A stretch of DNA of 64,000 nt from Bacillus sp. NEB1478 (GCF_031582965.1 NZ_CP134049.1:2170001-2234000), one strand, 5' to 3'. Positions 18,913-29,498 are shown, numbered from the stretch's first letter. The notes: generated by a model not told the origin, from the letters alone. Translations and numbers: made by a program.

Positions 18913-19362
18913 CTACCTGCCTATTTCTAGAGCTTTTAAATACATTCCTTTTGCTGCATTTAAGGCGGTTACATTTGCTTCATAAGAACGAGTTGCACTC
19001 ATTAGATCTACCATTTCTTTTAATGGGTCCACATTAGGCAGCTGTACATAGCCATTTTCGTCCGCATCGGGATGGTCAGGCTGATAAACTGACTTAAAAG
19101 GTGCCTTATCCTCTACAATTCCGTTTACCTTAACACCGTTTACATTTACATCTTTATTCATAGCATTGCTATACATAGATTTAAAATTGGAATCCTCAGA
19201 ACCTAGTACAACCATTTTCCTTTTATAAGGCTGCCACTTTCCGTCTACGAACTTCCCTCTAGTCGTATCTACATTTGCCATGTTTGAAGAGGCTACGTCC
19301 ATTCTCAATCTTTGTGCTGTAAGTCCAGATGCTGAGAAGTTAAGTGCATCAAATACTCCCAT
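18913..19362 (-). CDS. flgC: Flagellar proximal rod protein FlgC
   Basis: Proximal rod subunit of 149 residues. The N-terminal signature FDALNFSASGLTAQRLRMDV with SSNMANVDTTR and the C-terminal helix DLMSATRSYEANVTALNAAK define the rod family and FlgC in particular. It begins three bases after flgB. Confidence 0.96.
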   Translation of the reverse strand: MGVFDALNFSASGLTAQRLRMDVASSNMANVDTTRGKFVDGKWQPYKRKMVVLGSEDSNFKSMYSNAMNKDVNVNGVKVNGIVEDKAPFKSVYQPDHPDADENGYVQLPNVDPLKEMVDLMSATRSYEANVTALNAAKGMYLKALEIGR

Positions 19363-19364
19363 CG

Positions 19365-19745
19365 TTATCTACCACCTTTAACAACCATCTTAATTGAATT
19401 GAATTTCCCATTGATCCGTTGTACAAGCGTTTGATAATAGAGTTGATTTTTAGCTAATTCAGCCATTTCCTTATCAACATCTACATTGTTTCCATTATTA
19501 TTCATTGTCGTGTTTCTTTGTTCTTTTACATAAAAAGACGAAGGAGTCTGCGTACTAAAGGCAAAATGCCTTTGATCTGTACGGTAAGCTTTTAAGCTTC
19601 TATCGAACTCCTGTTTAAAAACCGTTTCTTTTGCTTTATATCCCGGAGTATCGATATTCGCTAAATTATTGGATACCGTTTTTTGCTTTAAAGCCGCTCC
19701 GTCTAATGCCGTTTCTAAATTTCTCATAACTGAGCTAGAGAACAA
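19365..19745 (-). CDS. flgB: Flagellar proximal rod protein FlgB
   Basis: Proximal rod subunit and first gene of the fla/che operon. The start is uncertain. The far upstream ATG at 19877 would add 40 non-homologous residues. TTG at 19745 or GTG at 19754 gives an N-terminus (LFSSSVMRNLETALDGA) aligning with Bacillus FlgB. GAGGG lies 11 bases before the TTG but only two before the GTG, so I use TTG (126 residues). The motifs KTVSNNLANIDTPGYKA and NNVDVDKEMAELAKNQLYYQ are typical. Confidence 0.93.
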   Translation of the reverse strand: MFSSSVMRNLETALDGAALKQKTVSNNLANIDTPGYKAKETVFKQEFDRSLKAYRTDQRHFAFSTQTPSSFYVKEQRNTTMNNNGNNVDVDKEMAELAKNQLYYQTLVQRINGKFNSIKMVVKGGR

Positions 19746-19908
19746 GTAAACCACTTCCCTCTTTCTTACTATAAATCTATTTCTGTTAATTCTTACATCT
19801 CTACCATATTTTACGTGATATATCCAAAAAGTGTCTATGTATTTTTCCCTAAAATGACTTTTTTCGATAGAAAGCACTATGTTTCGACTAGTCCTTAATA
19901 CCTAATTA

Positions 19909-19937
19909 ATCATATAGGATAAAAATCCTGCACTCAA
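19909..19937 (-). promoter_or_regulatory. Candidate SigA promoter for the fla/che operon
   Basis: TTGAGT, a 17-base spacer and TATGAT lie about 155 bases upstream of the flgB start, downstream of the codY terminator. The match to a vegetative promoter is fair. I could not find a convincing SigD box (TAAA-N15-GCCGATAT) in this gap. Confidence 0.5.
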
Positions 19938-20042
19938 GCAGTATTTTAAAGATTGGAAATATTTTTTATTTTGGTTAAATTTGTCATATTTTGACGAGTG
20001 ATATATGTTACCTCATTGTTCTTCAAAACCACTAAAAATTTT

Positions 20043-20258
20043 TTGAGTGCAAGGTACAAGACTTCTCCGGGAGCAGCGTGATAGCCGAAAAGAGAAGACA
20101 GCTTGCTCAGGTCTGACCAGCATAAGTTGAAAACTAGGAAGGAGCACTTTGTCATCTGGAATAATTAGATGATAAACTCAACTAACTAGTCATCTAGACA
20201 GGTGAATCCCATAGGCTGAATTTAGCCATCTCACCTTAACCCTCGTGGAAACGACAGC
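20043..20258 (+). repeat. Diverged, split copy of a dispersed Bacillales intergenic repeat (copy B)
   Basis: The 459-base gap between flgB and codY holds no credible gene. From 20043 it matches the 5' part of the repeat at 39780 (GAGTGCAAGGTRCRAGACT), and from about 20198 it matches the 3' part (GACAGGTGA, then CTCACC and CGTGGAAA). About 110 unrelated bases separate the halves. The central arms differ in sequence from copy A but still pair (GGTGA / TCACC and GGCT / AGCC). Confidence 0.6.
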
Positions 20259-20269
20259 TTCTTATATAG

Positions 20270-20318
20270 AAAAAAGCTGATTCGAAGGGAAAACGCAATA
20301 CCCTTTGAATCAGCTTTT
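20270..20318 (-). terminator. Intrinsic terminator downstream of codY
   Basis: Stem AAAAGCTGATTCRAAGGG with an 11-base loop, followed on the minus strand by a run of six T. It separates the hslVU-codY unit from the fla/che promoter. The plus-strand reading ends in only four T, so it is probably mainly one-directional. Confidence 0.85.
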
Positions 20319-20334
20319 ACATAACATATCAATA

Positions 20335-21114
20335 TTAAGAAGTTTTTAATTTTTCAAGCTCCAGCAGGAATTTATCATTTAATACTTTAATGTAAGTACC
20401 TTTCATTCCTAGTGAGCGAGATTCAATGACACCAGCGCTTTCCAATTTACGAAGTGCATTTACAATCACAGATCTCGTAATACCTACTCGATCTGCAATT
20501 TTACTTGCAACTAGAAGACCTTCATTGCCTTCAAGTTCTTCAAAAATATGTTCAATCGCTTCAAGTTCACTATAAGATAGTGAACTGATCGCCATTTGAA
20601 CTACAGCTTTATTTCTCGCTTCTTCTTCAATTTCTTCAGCCTTTTCACGTAGGATCTCCATTCCTACTACCGTTGCACCATATTCCGCTAAAACTAGATC
20701 ATCTTCTTCAAAAGAAGTTGATAGTCTGGAAAGAATCAATGTTCCAAGTCTTTCACCGCCTCCTACAATTGGTACAACTGTAGTTAAACCTGTAGAAAAT
20801 AAATCTTTATTTTCAACAGGGAATGCTGTGTAGTCACTCTCGACATCAATGTTAGCCATTGATTCAGTAATGTTAAAAAGATTTTTAGTATATTCTGTAG
20901 GAAATTGACGATCTTGAATCATTTTTTTCATGCGTTCATTTTCGATATCCTGTTTGAGAGCAGTTCCTAAAAGCTTACCTCGTCGGCTTACTACAAATAT
21001 ATTAGCACCGATAACCGTACTTAAAGTTTCAGCCATCTCTTTAAAGTTTACTTGCTTACCACCTGTTTGTTGTAGCATTGAGTTAATGCTTCTTGCTTTG
21101 TTTAATAAATTCAT
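20335..21114 (-). CDS. codY: GTP-sensing global repressor CodY
   Basis: Pleiotropic repressor responding to GTP and branched-chain amino acids; it controls amino-acid metabolism, competence and, in B. subtilis, the fla/che operon. It has 259 residues: an N-terminal GAF ligand domain (1-155) and a C-terminal winged helix with [21 protein letters not shown] near 203-223. The last gene of topA-trmFO-xerC-hslV-hslU-codY, it is followed by a strong terminator. Confidence 0.98.
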   Translation of the reverse strand: MNLLNKARSINSMLQQTGGKQVNFKEMAETLSTVIGANIFVVSRRGKLLGTALKQDIENERMKKMIQDRQFPTEYTKNLFNITESMANIDVESDYTAFPVENKDLFSTGLTTVVPIVGGGERLGTLILSRLSTSFEEDDLVLAEYGATVVGMEILREKAEEIEEEARNKAVVQMAISSLSYSELEAIEHIFEELEGNEGLLVASKIADRVGITRSVIVNALRKLESAGVIESRSLGMKGTYIKVLNDKFLLELEKLKTS

Positions 21115-21138
21115 TTTATTTCTTCCTCCTACTGCGTC

Positions 21139-22533
21139 CTATAAAATATATTGGCTTAAATCCTTGTTTTTAGCGATGTTCGCCAGTTTTTCTTCTACAT
21201 ACTCGGGTGTAATTGTAATTTGGTCCAAACTGATATCCGGGGCTTCAAAAGACAAGTCTTCTAATAAGCGCTCCAATATCGTATGAAGTCTTCTTGCACC
21301 AATATTGTCAGTGTTTTGATTTACATCATATGCGATACTTGCAATCTTAGCAATAGCATCGTCAGAAAATTCAACATTTATACCTTCTGTACTTAATAGA
21401 GCTTTGTACTGTTTTATTATCGCATTATCAGGCTCTATTAATATACGTGTAAAATCATCTACAGACAAGTTATTTAATTCAACTCTGATCGGAAATCTGC
21501 CTTGAAGCTCGGGAATTAGGTCTGAAGGCTTCGCCATGTGAAACGCTCCCGCTGCGATAAATAAGATATGGTCTGTTTTAATTGAACCGTATTTCGTCAT
21601 TACCGTTGAACCTTCTACGATAGGCAGTATGTCACGCTGAACCCCTTCTCTGCTCACATCAGCTGAATTCTGGTTCTTCCCGGCAATTTTATCAATCTCA
21701 TCTAAAAATATAATACCTGTTTGCTCTGTTTTATAAACCGCTTCACTAGCAACATCGTCCATATCTATCAATTTAGCAGCTTCATCCTGGGTTAACACTT
21801 TTCTAGCTTCCCGGACTGTAAGCTTTCGTTTCTTCTTTTTCTTAGGCATTATGCCGCCAAGCATATCTTGCATGTTCATGCCGACTTGCTCCAGTCCAGA
21901 ACCCTGAAACATATCCAGCATGGATGGATTTTGTTCTTCAACTTCCACAGTTACAAGATGATCTTCCATTTCGCCTAGTGCAAGCTTATGCGCCATCTGT
22001 TTTCGGCTTTGCGACAGCGCCGCTTCATCATCTTTTTCAGATGGAGGATCCTGATTCTGGTTTCCACCGCCAAAAAACATTTCCAATGGATTCTTGTAAC
22101 TTGTTTCCGCTTTTTTACCTGGAACAAGCAATTCAACCAAGCGTTTATTTGCATTATTCTCGGCTTTGTCTTTAACATCATTCATTCTCAATTCTTTTAC
22201 AAGTCTAATGGAAGTTTCGACTAAGTCACGAACCATAGAATCTACATCCCGGCCAACATATCCCACTTCTGTAAACTTTGTTGCCTCAATTTTAATAAAT
22301 GGCGCTTGAGCAAGTTTAGCCAGCCTTCTGGCTATCTCAGTCTTTCCTACACCTGTAGGGCCGATCATCAGTATGTTCTTTGGAGATACTTCATCCCGCA
22401 TTTTATCATCCAGGAGGCTTCTTCTATATCTGTTGCGGAGTGCAACAGCAACTGCTTTTTTAGCATCTTTTTGTCCGATGATGTATTGATCAAGCCTTTC
22501 AACAATCTGCCTTGGGGTTAATTGACTATTCAT
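21139..22533 (-). CDS. hslU: HslU (ClpY) AAA+ unfoldase subunit of the HslVU protease
   Basis: ATPase that unfolds substrates for HslV. It has 464 residues, with Walker A GPTGVGKT at 58-65, Walker [13 protein letters not shown] and the sensor stretch [11 protein letters not shown]. The middle I-domain is Met/Lys-rich ([15 protein letters not shown]). The C-terminal tail ends LSQYIL, the form that inserts into HslV. It starts 23 bases after hslV. Confidence 0.97.
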   Translation of the reverse strand: MNSQLTPRQIVERLDQYIIGQKDAKKAVAVALRNRYRRSLLDDKMRDEVSPKNILMIGPTGVGKTEIARRLAKLAQAPFIKIEATKFTEVGYVGRDVDSMVRDLVETSIRLVKELRMNDVKDKAENNANKRLVELLVPGKKAETSYKNPLEMFFGGGNQNQDPPSEKDDEAALSQSRKQMAHKLALGEMEDHLVTVEVEEQNPSMLDMFQGSGLEQVGMNMQDMLGGIMPKKKKKRKLTVREARKVLTQDEAAKLIDMDDVASEAVYKTEQTGIIFLDEIDKIAGKNQNSADVSREGVQRDILPIVEGSTVMTKYGSIKTDHILFIAAGAFHMAKPSDLIPELQGRFPIRVELNNLSVDDFTRILIEPDNAIIKQYKALLSTEGINVEFSDDAIAKIASIAYDVNQNTDNIGARRLHTILERLLEDLSFEAPDISLDQITITPEYVEEKLANIAKNKDLSQYIL

Positions 22534-22556
22534 CTGACTCGCTCCTTAAATAAAAT

Positions 22557-23096
22557 TTAAAGTTCTTCCAACACGATTTCTGTATTCGTGTAAACGCAAA
22601 TTTCTCCTGCTGTCTGTAAGGAAGCCAGTGCTATTTCTTTTGCTGAAAGATTAGGAGCTTTATTCTTAAGAGCCCGACCAGCTGCAAGTGCGTAATTTCC
22701 TCCAGATCCAATTGCTAGTATTCCGTCATCTGGTTCAATTACTTCCCCTGTTCCAGAAATAAGAAGCATATGTTCTTTATTCATTACAATTAGGAGTGCT
22801 TCAAGTTTTCTTAGGACTTGATCTGTACGCCATTCTTTTGCCAGTTCTACACTTGCCCTTTGCAGATTTCCACTATATTCTTCAAGTTTGTTTTCGAATT
22901 TTTCATAAAGTGTAAATGCATCTGCAACAGAACCGGCAAAACCCGCTAATACCCTGCCGCCATAAAGCTTTCTTACTTTTTTGGCAGTATGTTTCATCAC
23001 AACCGCATTCCCAAATGTGACTTGACCATCGCCAGTCATGGCTGATTCTCCATTATGCTGAATAGCAAAAATGGTAGTAGCATGAAAAGTTGACAT
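22557..23096 (-). CDS. hslV: HslV (ClpQ/CodW) peptidase subunit
   Basis: Proteasome-like threonine/serine peptidase of 179 residues. The N-terminus [14 protein letters not shown] carries the Bacillus-type extension before the usual TTI. In B. subtilis ClpQ the N-terminal Ser2 is reported as the nucleophile, and Ser2 is present here as well. Downstream motifs GDGQVTFG and [12 protein letters not shown] are intact. It precedes hslU. Confidence 0.96.
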   Translation of the reverse strand: MSTFHATTIFAIQHNGESAMTGDGQVTFGNAVVMKHTAKKVRKLYGGRVLAGFAGSVADAFTLYEKFENKLEEYSGNLQRASVELAKEWRTDQVLRKLEALLIVMNKEHMLLISGTGEVIEPDDGILAIGSGGNYALAAGRALKNKAPNLSAKEIALASLQTAGEICVYTNTEIVLEEL

Positions 23097-23120
23097 ATTA
23101 AAATCCCTCCCTTTTTGTTT

Positions 23121-24023
23121 TTATGCTCGAGGATGAGTATTATTATAGATTTTTTTTAGATGATCTTTAGTCACGTGCGTATAAACTTGAGTAGATGACA
23201 GTTGAGCATGGCCCAGCAATTCCTGAACCGCCCTTAGATCTGCACCTTCATTGAGCATATGGGTAGCAAAGGTGTGTCTTAAAACGTGAGGGCTAATATG
23301 TATTGTAAGAGACGATTCTTCAATTAACTTGTTCAATATATCTCTTACGCTTCTCGGACTTAAAGGTTCCCCTTTATAATTTAAAAATAAAGAATCTGTT
23401 TTATTTTCTGTTTTTTCAAGCTGAATCTTTCTGCCGTCAGCTAAATATCGTTCAATTGATTCTTTAGCATACGATCCTATGGGTACATATCTTTCTTTTT
23501 TTCCTTTGCCTTTTATTAAGGCGAGTTCCATCTTCAAGTCTACATCTCTTAACTGTATTTTACAGCATTCACTGACTCGGATGCCTGTTCCGTAGAGCAG
23601 TTCGAGAATGGCTTGATTTCTTTGTCCAATCGGTGTTTCTAAATCGGATACGTTAAACAGTTTTTCTAATTCTTCTGCATATAAAAACTGGGGAAGCCTT
23701 TTTGCTTTTTTAGGCAGCGATGCCATTGCAAACGGGTTTTCCTCCATTATTTTTTCGCGATTTAAGAAACGATAAAAACTGCGCAGCGCCGAAATTTTGC
23801 GTGCGACTGAATTTCTTGCATACTTCTTTTCATGAAGAACTACAAGATAATGCCTGACTAAAACATAAGAAACAGCAGCGAATCCTTCGATTGCTTGCTG
23901 TTTCAAAAAAGAAGAAAAGTCTAAAATATCTTTTTCATAGTGTTCGATCGTGTATGTTGAGCAGTTCTTTTCAATCATTAAGTATTGAAGAAAATCATTA
24001 ATGAGCTCGCGTTCTGATACCAT
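23121..24023 (-). CDS. xerC: Tyrosine recombinase XerC (CodV)
   Basis: Site-specific recombinase resolving chromosome dimers at dif with XerD. I use ATG 24023 (300 residues), six bases after GAGGTG; the GTG three codons earlier overlaps that site. A SAM-like N-terminal domain precedes the catalytic domain. Visible catalytic elements are the Arg in LLYGTGIRVSECC, HVLRHTFATH (His-x-x-Arg) near 255 and the nucleophilic Tyr in STQVYTHV near 285. It lies between trmFO and hslV. Confidence 0.95.
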   Translation of the reverse strand: MVSERELINDFLQYLMIEKNCSTYTIEHYEKDILDFSSFLKQQAIEGFAAVSYVLVRHYLVVLHEKKYARNSVARKISALRSFYRFLNREKIMEENPFAMASLPKKAKRLPQFLYAEELEKLFNVSDLETPIGQRNQAILELLYGTGIRVSECCKIQLRDVDLKMELALIKGKGKKERYVPIGSYAKESIERYLADGRKIQLEKTENKTDSLFLNYKGEPLSPRSVRDILNKLIEESSLTIHISPHVLRHTFATHMLNEGADLRAVQELLGHAQLSSTQVYTHVTKDHLKKIYNNTHPRA

Positions 24024-24040
24024 TTCTAACACCTCACAAA

Positions 24041-24069
24041 GCCCCTAAATCGTATCACAACTTAGGGGC
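24041..24069 (-). other. Hairpin between trmFO and xerC
   Basis: An 8-bp inverted repeat (GCCCCTAA / TTAGGGGC) with a 13-base loop lies just upstream of the xerC ribosome-binding site. Only three T follow on the minus strand, so it is at best a leaky terminator or an mRNA-processing structure. Confidence 0.55.
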
Positions 24070-24084
24070 TAAAGCAATAGATGT

Positions 24085-25392
24085 TCACAAATTTGTTATA
24101 AAATTCTGAATTGTTTCCAACGCTCTGTCAGCTAATGCCGTATTTCGTTCTTGCTTGTTTCGAATCCTTTTTTCCAATGCCGGCAATAAACCAAAATTAG
24201 CATTCATTGGCTGGAAATTATCAGGGTTAGCCGTCGTAATATAATGCGCCATACTTCCGATTGCTGTTTCTTTTGGGAATGTAACAAGCTCTTCGCCTTT
24301 TACGAGTTTAGCAGCGTTGATTCCTGCAATTAAACCGGATGCTGCACTTTCAACATAGCCCTCAACACCTGTCATCTGTCCAGCAAAGAATAAATCATTT
24401 CTGGATTGCAGCTGATACGTGTTCTTTAACATCTTCGGCGAATTTAAGAATGTATTTCTATGCATAACACCATAACGAACAACTTCTGCATTTTCTAACC
24501 CAGGTATGAGGTGCAAAAGTTCCTTTTGAGGTCCCCATTTTAAATGCGTTTGAAATCCTACAATATTATATAGCGTTCCCGCACTGTTATCCTGTCTTAA
24601 TTGAACAACAGCGTATGGAATCTTCCCTGTTTTGGGATCTTCAAGGCCTACAGGTTTCATCGGTCCGAATAATAACGTCTTCTTCCCACGCTTCGCCATA
24701 ACTTCCACAGGCATACAGCCTTCAAAAAAGATTTCTTTTTCAAATTCTTTTAATGGAACGGTTTCAGACGTTATAAGAGCCTCGTAAAAACGATCAAACT
24801 CTTCTTCTGTCATCGGACAATTTAAGTAAGCTGCTTCGCCTTTATCATAACGCGATTTTAAATATACTTTATCCATATTGATGCTGTCCACTTCAATAAT
24901 AGGAGCTGCAGCATCGTAGAAATATAGATACTCTTCACCTGTTAATTTATTAAGTGAATTTGATAAATTATCAGATGTCAGCGGACCTGTTGCAATTATA
25001 GTAGGTCCATCTGGAATATTTGTCACTTCTTCATGGATGACTTCAACGTTCGGGTGATTTTTAACACGCTCTGTTACTAGAGCAGCAAACTCATGGCGGT
25101 CAACAGCTAGTGCACCTCCGGCTGGAACGGCACAATCATCTGCTGAAGAAATAATAACCGAATTTAATTTTCTCATTTCTTCTTTTAATACACCAACAGC
25201 ATTTGTTAATGTATTCGCTCTTAATGAGTTGCTGCATACTAGTTCTGCAAATTTATCTGTATGGTGCGCCGGTGTCTGTCTAACAGGCCTCATTTCGTAC
25301 AATTTTACTTTTATACCTCTTGAAGCGATCTGCCAGGCAGCCTCACTGCCTGCAAGACCAGCTCCAATAACATTTATATGCTGATGACTCAT
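24085..25392 (-). CDS. trmFO: Folate-dependent tRNA (uracil-54) methyltransferase TrmFO
   Basis: Uses methylenetetrahydrofolate and FAD to make ribothymidine at tRNA position 54 (formerly Gid). It has 435 residues. The N-terminal dinucleotide fold [18 protein letters not shown] and ELVCSNSLR are typical. The distal motif [19 protein letters not shown] lies near residue 335. It starts 12 bases after topA, so it is cotranscribed. Confidence 0.97.
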   Translation of the reverse strand: MSHQHINVIGAGLAGSEAAWQIASRGIKVKLYEMRPVRQTPAHHTDKFAELVCSNSLRANTLTNAVGVLKEEMRKLNSVIISSADDCAVPAGGALAVDRHEFAALVTERVKNHPNVEVIHEEVTNIPDGPTIIATGPLTSDNLSNSLNKLTGEEYLYFYDAAAPIIEVDSINMDKVYLKSRYDKGEAAYLNCPMTEEEFDRFYEALITSETVPLKEFEKEIFFEGCMPVEVMAKRGKKTLLFGPMKPVGLEDPKTGKIPYAVVQLRQDNSAGTLYNIVGFQTHLKWGPQKELLHLIPGLENAEVVRYGVMHRNTFLNSPKMLKNTYQLQSRNDLFFAGQMTGVEGYVESAASGLIAGINAAKLVKGEELVTFPKETAIGSMAHYITTANPDNFQPMNANFGLLPALEKRIRNKQERNTALADRALETIQNFITNL

Positions 25393-25404
25393 GAAGAAAA
25401 CTCC

Positions 25405-27480
25405 TTACTTTGATTCCTCTTCGGAATAGTCGCATGATACACATTGTACGACTTTTCCTTTTTTTAATTTCTTTTCTACTAACATACTATTACACTTTGG
25501 ACAGCTTCTGGCAAGAGGTTTATCCCAAGAAACAAATTCACAATCAGGATAGCGATTACAACCATAGAATATTCTTTTCTTTTTACTTTTTCTTTCTACA
25601 ATTGTCCCTTTATGACAGGTTGGGCATGTTACACCGATATCTTTAACGATTGCTTTCGTATTTCGGCAGTCCGGAAAATTTGAACAAGCCATAAACTTAC
25701 CAAAACGGCCCATCTTGTAAACCATCTCATGTCCGCACTTTTCGCAATCCTCACCTGCAGGCTCGTCTTTAATTTCGACTTTTTGCATTTCAGCTTCTGC
25801 GATTTTTAATTTCTTTTCAAAGTTTTTATAGAACTCATCAATGATCTCAACCCAGTTTTCTTTCCCATCTTCCACTTCATCCAGATCATTTTCCATCTTA
25901 GCGGTAAACTCTACATTAAATACTTCCGGGAAAAATTCAAGCGTCATCTCAAGAACAAGTCCGCCAAGTTCAGTAGGAACAAATTTCTTGTCATCCAAAG
26001 CCACATAACCACGTTTTTGAATCGTATCAAGAGTTGGAGCATAAGTGGATGGTCTTCCTATACCAAGCTCTTCCATTGTTCTTACCAGTCTTGCTTCTGT
26101 ATAGCGTGGGGGCGGCTGCGTAAAGTGCTGAGTCGGCTCAAGTTCTTTTTTCTTAACCTTCATGCCTTCTACTAGATCAGGAAGAATACGATCCTCTTCT
26201 TTTTTGCCGTCATCATTACCTTCCACATAGACTTTCATAAAACCTGGAAACTTCACCTTTGAACCTGTAGCGCGGAACATAACACCTTCATTTTGAAGGT
26301 CTACAGTCATTGTATCGAGAACCGCTGATGCCATTTGGCTTGCAAGAAAACGTTCCCAAATCAATTTGTAAAGCCGCAGCTGATCTCTAGATAAGTAATT
26401 CTTAAGGTCTTTCGGGTTATACATTACCGAAGTCGGTCGAATGGCTTCATGAGCATCTTGAGCATTTTTCCCTTGTTTTTTTTCAGCTCTGCCAATGTTT
26501 ACGTATTGTTTTCCATATTCATCAGTAATAAAATTCTTTGCTTCATCTTTTGCAGTATCTGATATTCGCGTGGAGTCTGTACGCATATATGTGATCAGAC
26601 CTACCGTACCTTCTTTTCCTAAGTCGATCCCTTCATAAAGCTGCTGAGCAAGCATCATTGTTTTCTTCGCTCTGAAATTTAGTTTGCGTGCCGCTTCTTG
26701 CTGAAGAGAGGAAGTGATAAATGGCGGAGAAGGGTTTCTTTTTCTCTCTTTTTTCTGAACTGAATCTATTGTAAAAGAATTGCCTTTCATTTTGCTAAGC
26801 ACTTCTTTTACTTCTTCTTCATTCGAAAGTTCTTTCTTCTTCCCGTTCACGCCGTAAAATTGTGCTTCAAATTCCTCTTTGCCTGTTAGGAACAAACCTT
26901 TAATCTTCCAATATTCTTCAGGTTTAAAAGCTTCAATTTCTTTTTCACGTTCAACGATTAATCGAACAGCTACAGTTTGTACACGCCCTGCACTCAATCC
27001 TTTTTTTATTTTCTTCCATAATAAAGGACTGACTTTATAACCAACGAGCCGATCTAGAACTCTTCGTGCTTGCTGTGCATTCACAAGGTCCATATTTATC
27101 TTTCGAGGCCGTTTAAACGAGTCTTTAATTGCCGTTTTAGTAATCTCATTGAATACTACCCGGCATTCCGATGTTACATCCATTTCTAAGCTATGTGCCA
27201 GGTGCCATGCAATAGCTTCTCCCTCACGATCCGGGTCAGCTGCGAGAAATATTTGTTTCGCTTTTTTAGCTGCTGTCTTTAAGTCCTTTAATACAGGACC
27301 TTTCCCTCGGATGGTAATATATTTAGGATCATAATTATTCTCAACGTCGATACCTGTTTGGCTTCTTGGCAAATCTCGCACATGCCCCATTGATGCTTTT
27401 ACGTCATATTTGCTCCCTAAATATTTCTTTATTGTCTTTGCTTTTGCGGGAGACTCAACAATGACTAAGTATTTTTCCAT
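25405..27480 (-). CDS. topA: DNA topoisomerase I TopA
   Basis: Type IA topoisomerase that relaxes negative supercoils. It has 691 residues: a Toprim domain at the N-terminus ([12 protein letters not shown] and [13 protein letters not shown]), the catalytic Tyr within [12 protein letters not shown] near residue 300, and three C-terminal four-Cys zinc ribbons (first CEKCGHE, second CPTCHKG, third CPKCNSM). The third ribbon ends [10 protein letters not shown]. It heads the operon reaching codY. Confidence 0.98.
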   Translation of the reverse strand: MEKYLVIVESPAKAKTIKKYLGSKYDVKASMGHVRDLPRSQTGIDVENNYDPKYITIRGKGPVLKDLKTAAKKAKQIFLAADPDREGEAIAWHLAHSLEMDVTSECRVVFNEITKTAIKDSFKRPRKINMDLVNAQQARRVLDRLVGYKVSPLLWKKIKKGLSAGRVQTVAVRLIVEREKEIEAFKPEEYWKIKGLFLTGKEEFEAQFYGVNGKKKELSNEEEVKEVLSKMKGNSFTIDSVQKKERKRNPSPPFITSSLQQEAARKLNFRAKKTMMLAQQLYEGIDLGKEGTVGLITYMRTDSTRISDTAKDEAKNFITDEYGKQYVNIGRAEKKQGKNAQDAHEAIRPTSVMYNPKDLKNYLSRDQLRLYKLIWERFLASQMASAVLDTMTVDLQNEGVMFRATGSKVKFPGFMKVYVEGNDDGKKEEDRILPDLVEGMKVKKKELEPTQHFTQPPPRYTEARLVRTMEELGIGRPSTYAPTLDTIQKRGYVALDDKKFVPTELGGLVLEMTLEFFPEVFNVEFTAKMENDLDEVEDGKENWVEIIDEFYKNFEKKLKIAEAEMQKVEIKDEPAGEDCEKCGHEMVYKMGRFGKFMACSNFPDCRNTKAIVKDIGVTCPTCHKGTIVERKSKKKRIFYGCNRYPDCEFVSWDKPLARSCPKCNSMLVEKKLKKGKVVQCVSCDYSEEESK

Positions 27481-27523
27481 TTACAGTTTATCCCCCTTTA
27501 AGGGTTTAGTGAAATCTTCCCTA

Positions 27524-27552
27524 TTATTAAATAATGTATCTGGTTTTGTCAA
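27524..27552 (-). promoter_or_regulatory. Candidate SigA promoter for topA
   Basis: A consensus -35 box TTGACA, a 17-base spacer and TAATAA lie 44-72 bases upstream of the topA start, in the gap after dprA. Confidence 0.6.
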
Positions 27553-27581
27553 ACTGTTTCCTTTTTTCATATCGAAATGAA

Positions 27582-28448
27582 TCATTGCCATTCATACAAA
27601 ATATCCTCTGCACACATTACAAGTTTTGCCCCATTTTGAATTAAATAATTAGTACCTGCTGAACATTCTTGAAGGATAGATCCAGGAATAGCAAATACAT
27701 CTCTGCCCTGTTCTAAAGCCTGATCAGCAGTTATTAGTGACCCGCTTTTAGTTCTTGCCTCAGCGACTAAAGTAGCTTTTGACAATCCGCTTATTATTCT
27801 GTTTCGCAAAGGAAAATGCCATCGTTTCGGCTGGGTTTTGGGTGGAAATTCCGAAAGTAAAATTCCTTTGTTGCTGATTTGCTCAGCAAGTTTATGATTC
27901 TCTTTCGGATAAATGCATTCTAAACCTGAGCCGAGAACAGCTGCAGTTAATGAATCATTTTTTATACAAAGTTCATGTGCAAAAGTATCAATCCCTTTTG
28001 CTAGACCGCTGACCATAACCCAAGATTCTTGTATAAGAGGCAAAATCACTTTCTTTAATGCATCTCTTCCCTGATAACTTGGGGTTCTAGTACCTACTAC
28101 ACTTAAAATATTTTTCTTTTTCAGTAATCGGATATCCCCTTTGCAATAGAGTACCCAGGGTGGATCGAAAATAGACCTGAGGCTTACAGGATAATCATCA
28201 TCTAAAAAGGTGACAGCCGATATTGAATACTTCTTTAATTCTTTCATTATGTAATTGATAGACTGATGATTCATATGGCGATACAAACGCTTTGCAATCT
28301 GCTCTGATAGGCCTAAATCCAGCATTATTTCATTTACACTCATCGAAAAAACACGCTTCAAATCTTTATCAGACATTAAGATTTTATTTATGTGCTGCCA
28401 GCTTAAGCCTTCACAATGATGGAGAAAAATTAAACGTTCTTTATCCAA
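27582..28448 (-). CDS. dprA: DNA processing protein DprA (Smf)
   Basis: Loads RecA on incoming single-stranded DNA during transformation. I choose TTG at 28448 (288 residues), because GAGGAGG lies eight bases upstream; the ATG at 28472 is upstream of that site. The Rossmann-type core contains SVVGTRTPSYQGRDA, VSGLAKGIDTFAH, GSGLECIYPKEN and FPLRNRIISGLS, all typical. The short C-terminus lacks the DML1-like domain of longer homologues. It lies downstream of sucD beyond a terminator. Confidence 0.94.
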   Translation of the reverse strand: MDKERLIFLHHCEGLSWQHINKILMSDKDLKRVFSMSVNEIMLDLGLSEQIAKRLYRHMNHQSINYIMKELKKYSISAVTFLDDDYPVSLRSIFDPPWVLYCKGDIRLLKKKNILSVVGTRTPSYQGRDALKKVILPLIQESWVMVSGLAKGIDTFAHELCIKNDSLTAAVLGSGLECIYPKENHKLAEQISNKGILLSEFPPKTQPKRWHFPLRNRIISGLSKATLVAEARTKSGSLITADQALEQGRDVFAIPGSILQECSAGTNYLIQNGAKLVMCAEDILYEWQ

Positions 28449-28496
28449 CTCTTTTCCCTCCTCATGAATCATACAAAACTACTATCTAATAAAGGT

Positions 28497-28526
28497 AAAA
28501 AAAGCTCCCGGATCTGGGAGCTTTTT
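28497..28526 (-). terminator. Intrinsic terminator downstream of sucD
   Basis: A near-perfect stem (AAAGCTCCCRGATCYGGGAGCTTT) followed by seven T on the minus strand ends the sucCD unit 23 bases after the sucD stop. Confidence 0.88.
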
Positions 28527-28548
28527 CACGATGTGATGTCTATATGGC

Positions 28549-29463
28549 TTATGCTTTTGCTTTGTTTGTTACACAGCGATCATACAAATTGTTTTCTTTT
28601 AGTGCTTCTACTAAAGTTTCTCCCATAACTGAAGGTGTAGCTGCTACTTTAATTCCGCACTCTTTCATCGTTTTGATTTTCTCATCAGCAGTACCTTTAC
28701 CACCTGAGATAATCGCACCAGCATGTCCCATACGTTTTCCAGGAGGTGCTGTTTGTCCGCCGATAAACCCAACAACTGGTTTAGTCATGTTTGCTTTTAC
28801 CCATTCAGCAGCTTCTTCTTCCGCTGTTCCGCCGATTTCACCGATCATGATTACAGCGTAAGTGTCTTCGTCTTCGTTGAAGGCTTTAAGAACGTCGATA
28901 AAGTCCGTTCCGTTAACTGGGTCACCACCAATACCAACAGCAGTAGACTGACCAATGCCGCGCTCTGTTAATTGATGTACAGCTTCATATGTTAATGTCC
29001 CAGAACGGGAAACAACGCCAACATGGCCTTTTGTATGAATATAACCAGGCATAATACCGATTTTACACTCTTCAGGTGTAATAACGCCTGGGCAGTTTGG
29101 TCCAACTAGGCGCGTTTTTTTACCTTCCATATAACGCTTAACTTTTACCATATCCATTACAGGAATTCCTTCTGTAATACAGATAGCAAGGTCAAGTTCA
29201 GCATCTACAGCTTCAATGATCGCTTCTGCAGCGAAAGCTGGCGGTACATAGATAACAGAAGCGTTTGCTCCCGTTTCATTAACCGCGTCAACAACTGTAT
29301 TGAAAACAGGAAGACCTTCAACTTCGGTGCCGCCTTTTCCAGGTGTTACTCCGCCAACGATTTTTGTTCCGTATTCAACCATTTGTTTCGTGTGGAAAAG
29401 ACCAACGGAACCTGTAATACCTTGAACGATGACTTTTGTGTCTTTATTTATAAAAATACTCAT
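28549..29463 (-). CDS. sucD: Succinyl-CoA ligase alpha subunit SucD
   Basis: TCA-cycle enzyme subunit interconverting succinyl-CoA and succinate with nucleotide triphosphate synthesis. The 304 residues include the CoA-binding fold ([18 protein letters not shown]) and the active-site His in [10 protein letters not shown] near residue 246. CGxK-type elements [10 protein letters not shown] are intact. It follows sucC by 35 bases and ends at a terminator. Confidence 0.98.
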   Translation of the reverse strand: MSIFINKDTKVIVQGITGSVGLFHTKQMVEYGTKIVGGVTPGKGGTEVEGLPVFNTVVDAVNETGANASVIYVPPAFAAEAIIEAVDAELDLAICITEGIPVMDMVKVKRYMEGKKTRLVGPNCPGVITPEECKIGIMPGYIHTKGHVGVVSRSGTLTYEAVHQLTERGIGQSTAVGIGGDPVNGTDFIDVLKAFNEDEDTYAVIMIGEIGGTAEEEAAEWVKANMTKPVVGFIGGQTAPPGKRMGHAGAIISGGKGTADEKIKTMKECGIKVAATPSVMGETLVEALKENNLYDRCVTNKAKA

Positions 29464-29498
29464 GCTTCCAATCCATCCTTCCTACAATGTTTTCTCTA

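Noticed and set aside
19750..19960. SigD promoter upstream of flgB
   Set aside because: No TAAA-N15-GCCGATAT match could be found; only a SigA-like promoter is visible.
19946..20155. 69-codon minus-strand frame between flgB and codY
   Set aside because: It overlaps the diverged repeat copy, resembles no family I know, and lacks a convincing Shine-Dalgarno.
20130..20270. Possible riboswitch (c-di-GMP or similar) upstream of the flagellar operon
   Set aside because: The paired elements align with the 3' half of the dispersed repeat and none of the conserved motifs of known riboswitch classes were found.
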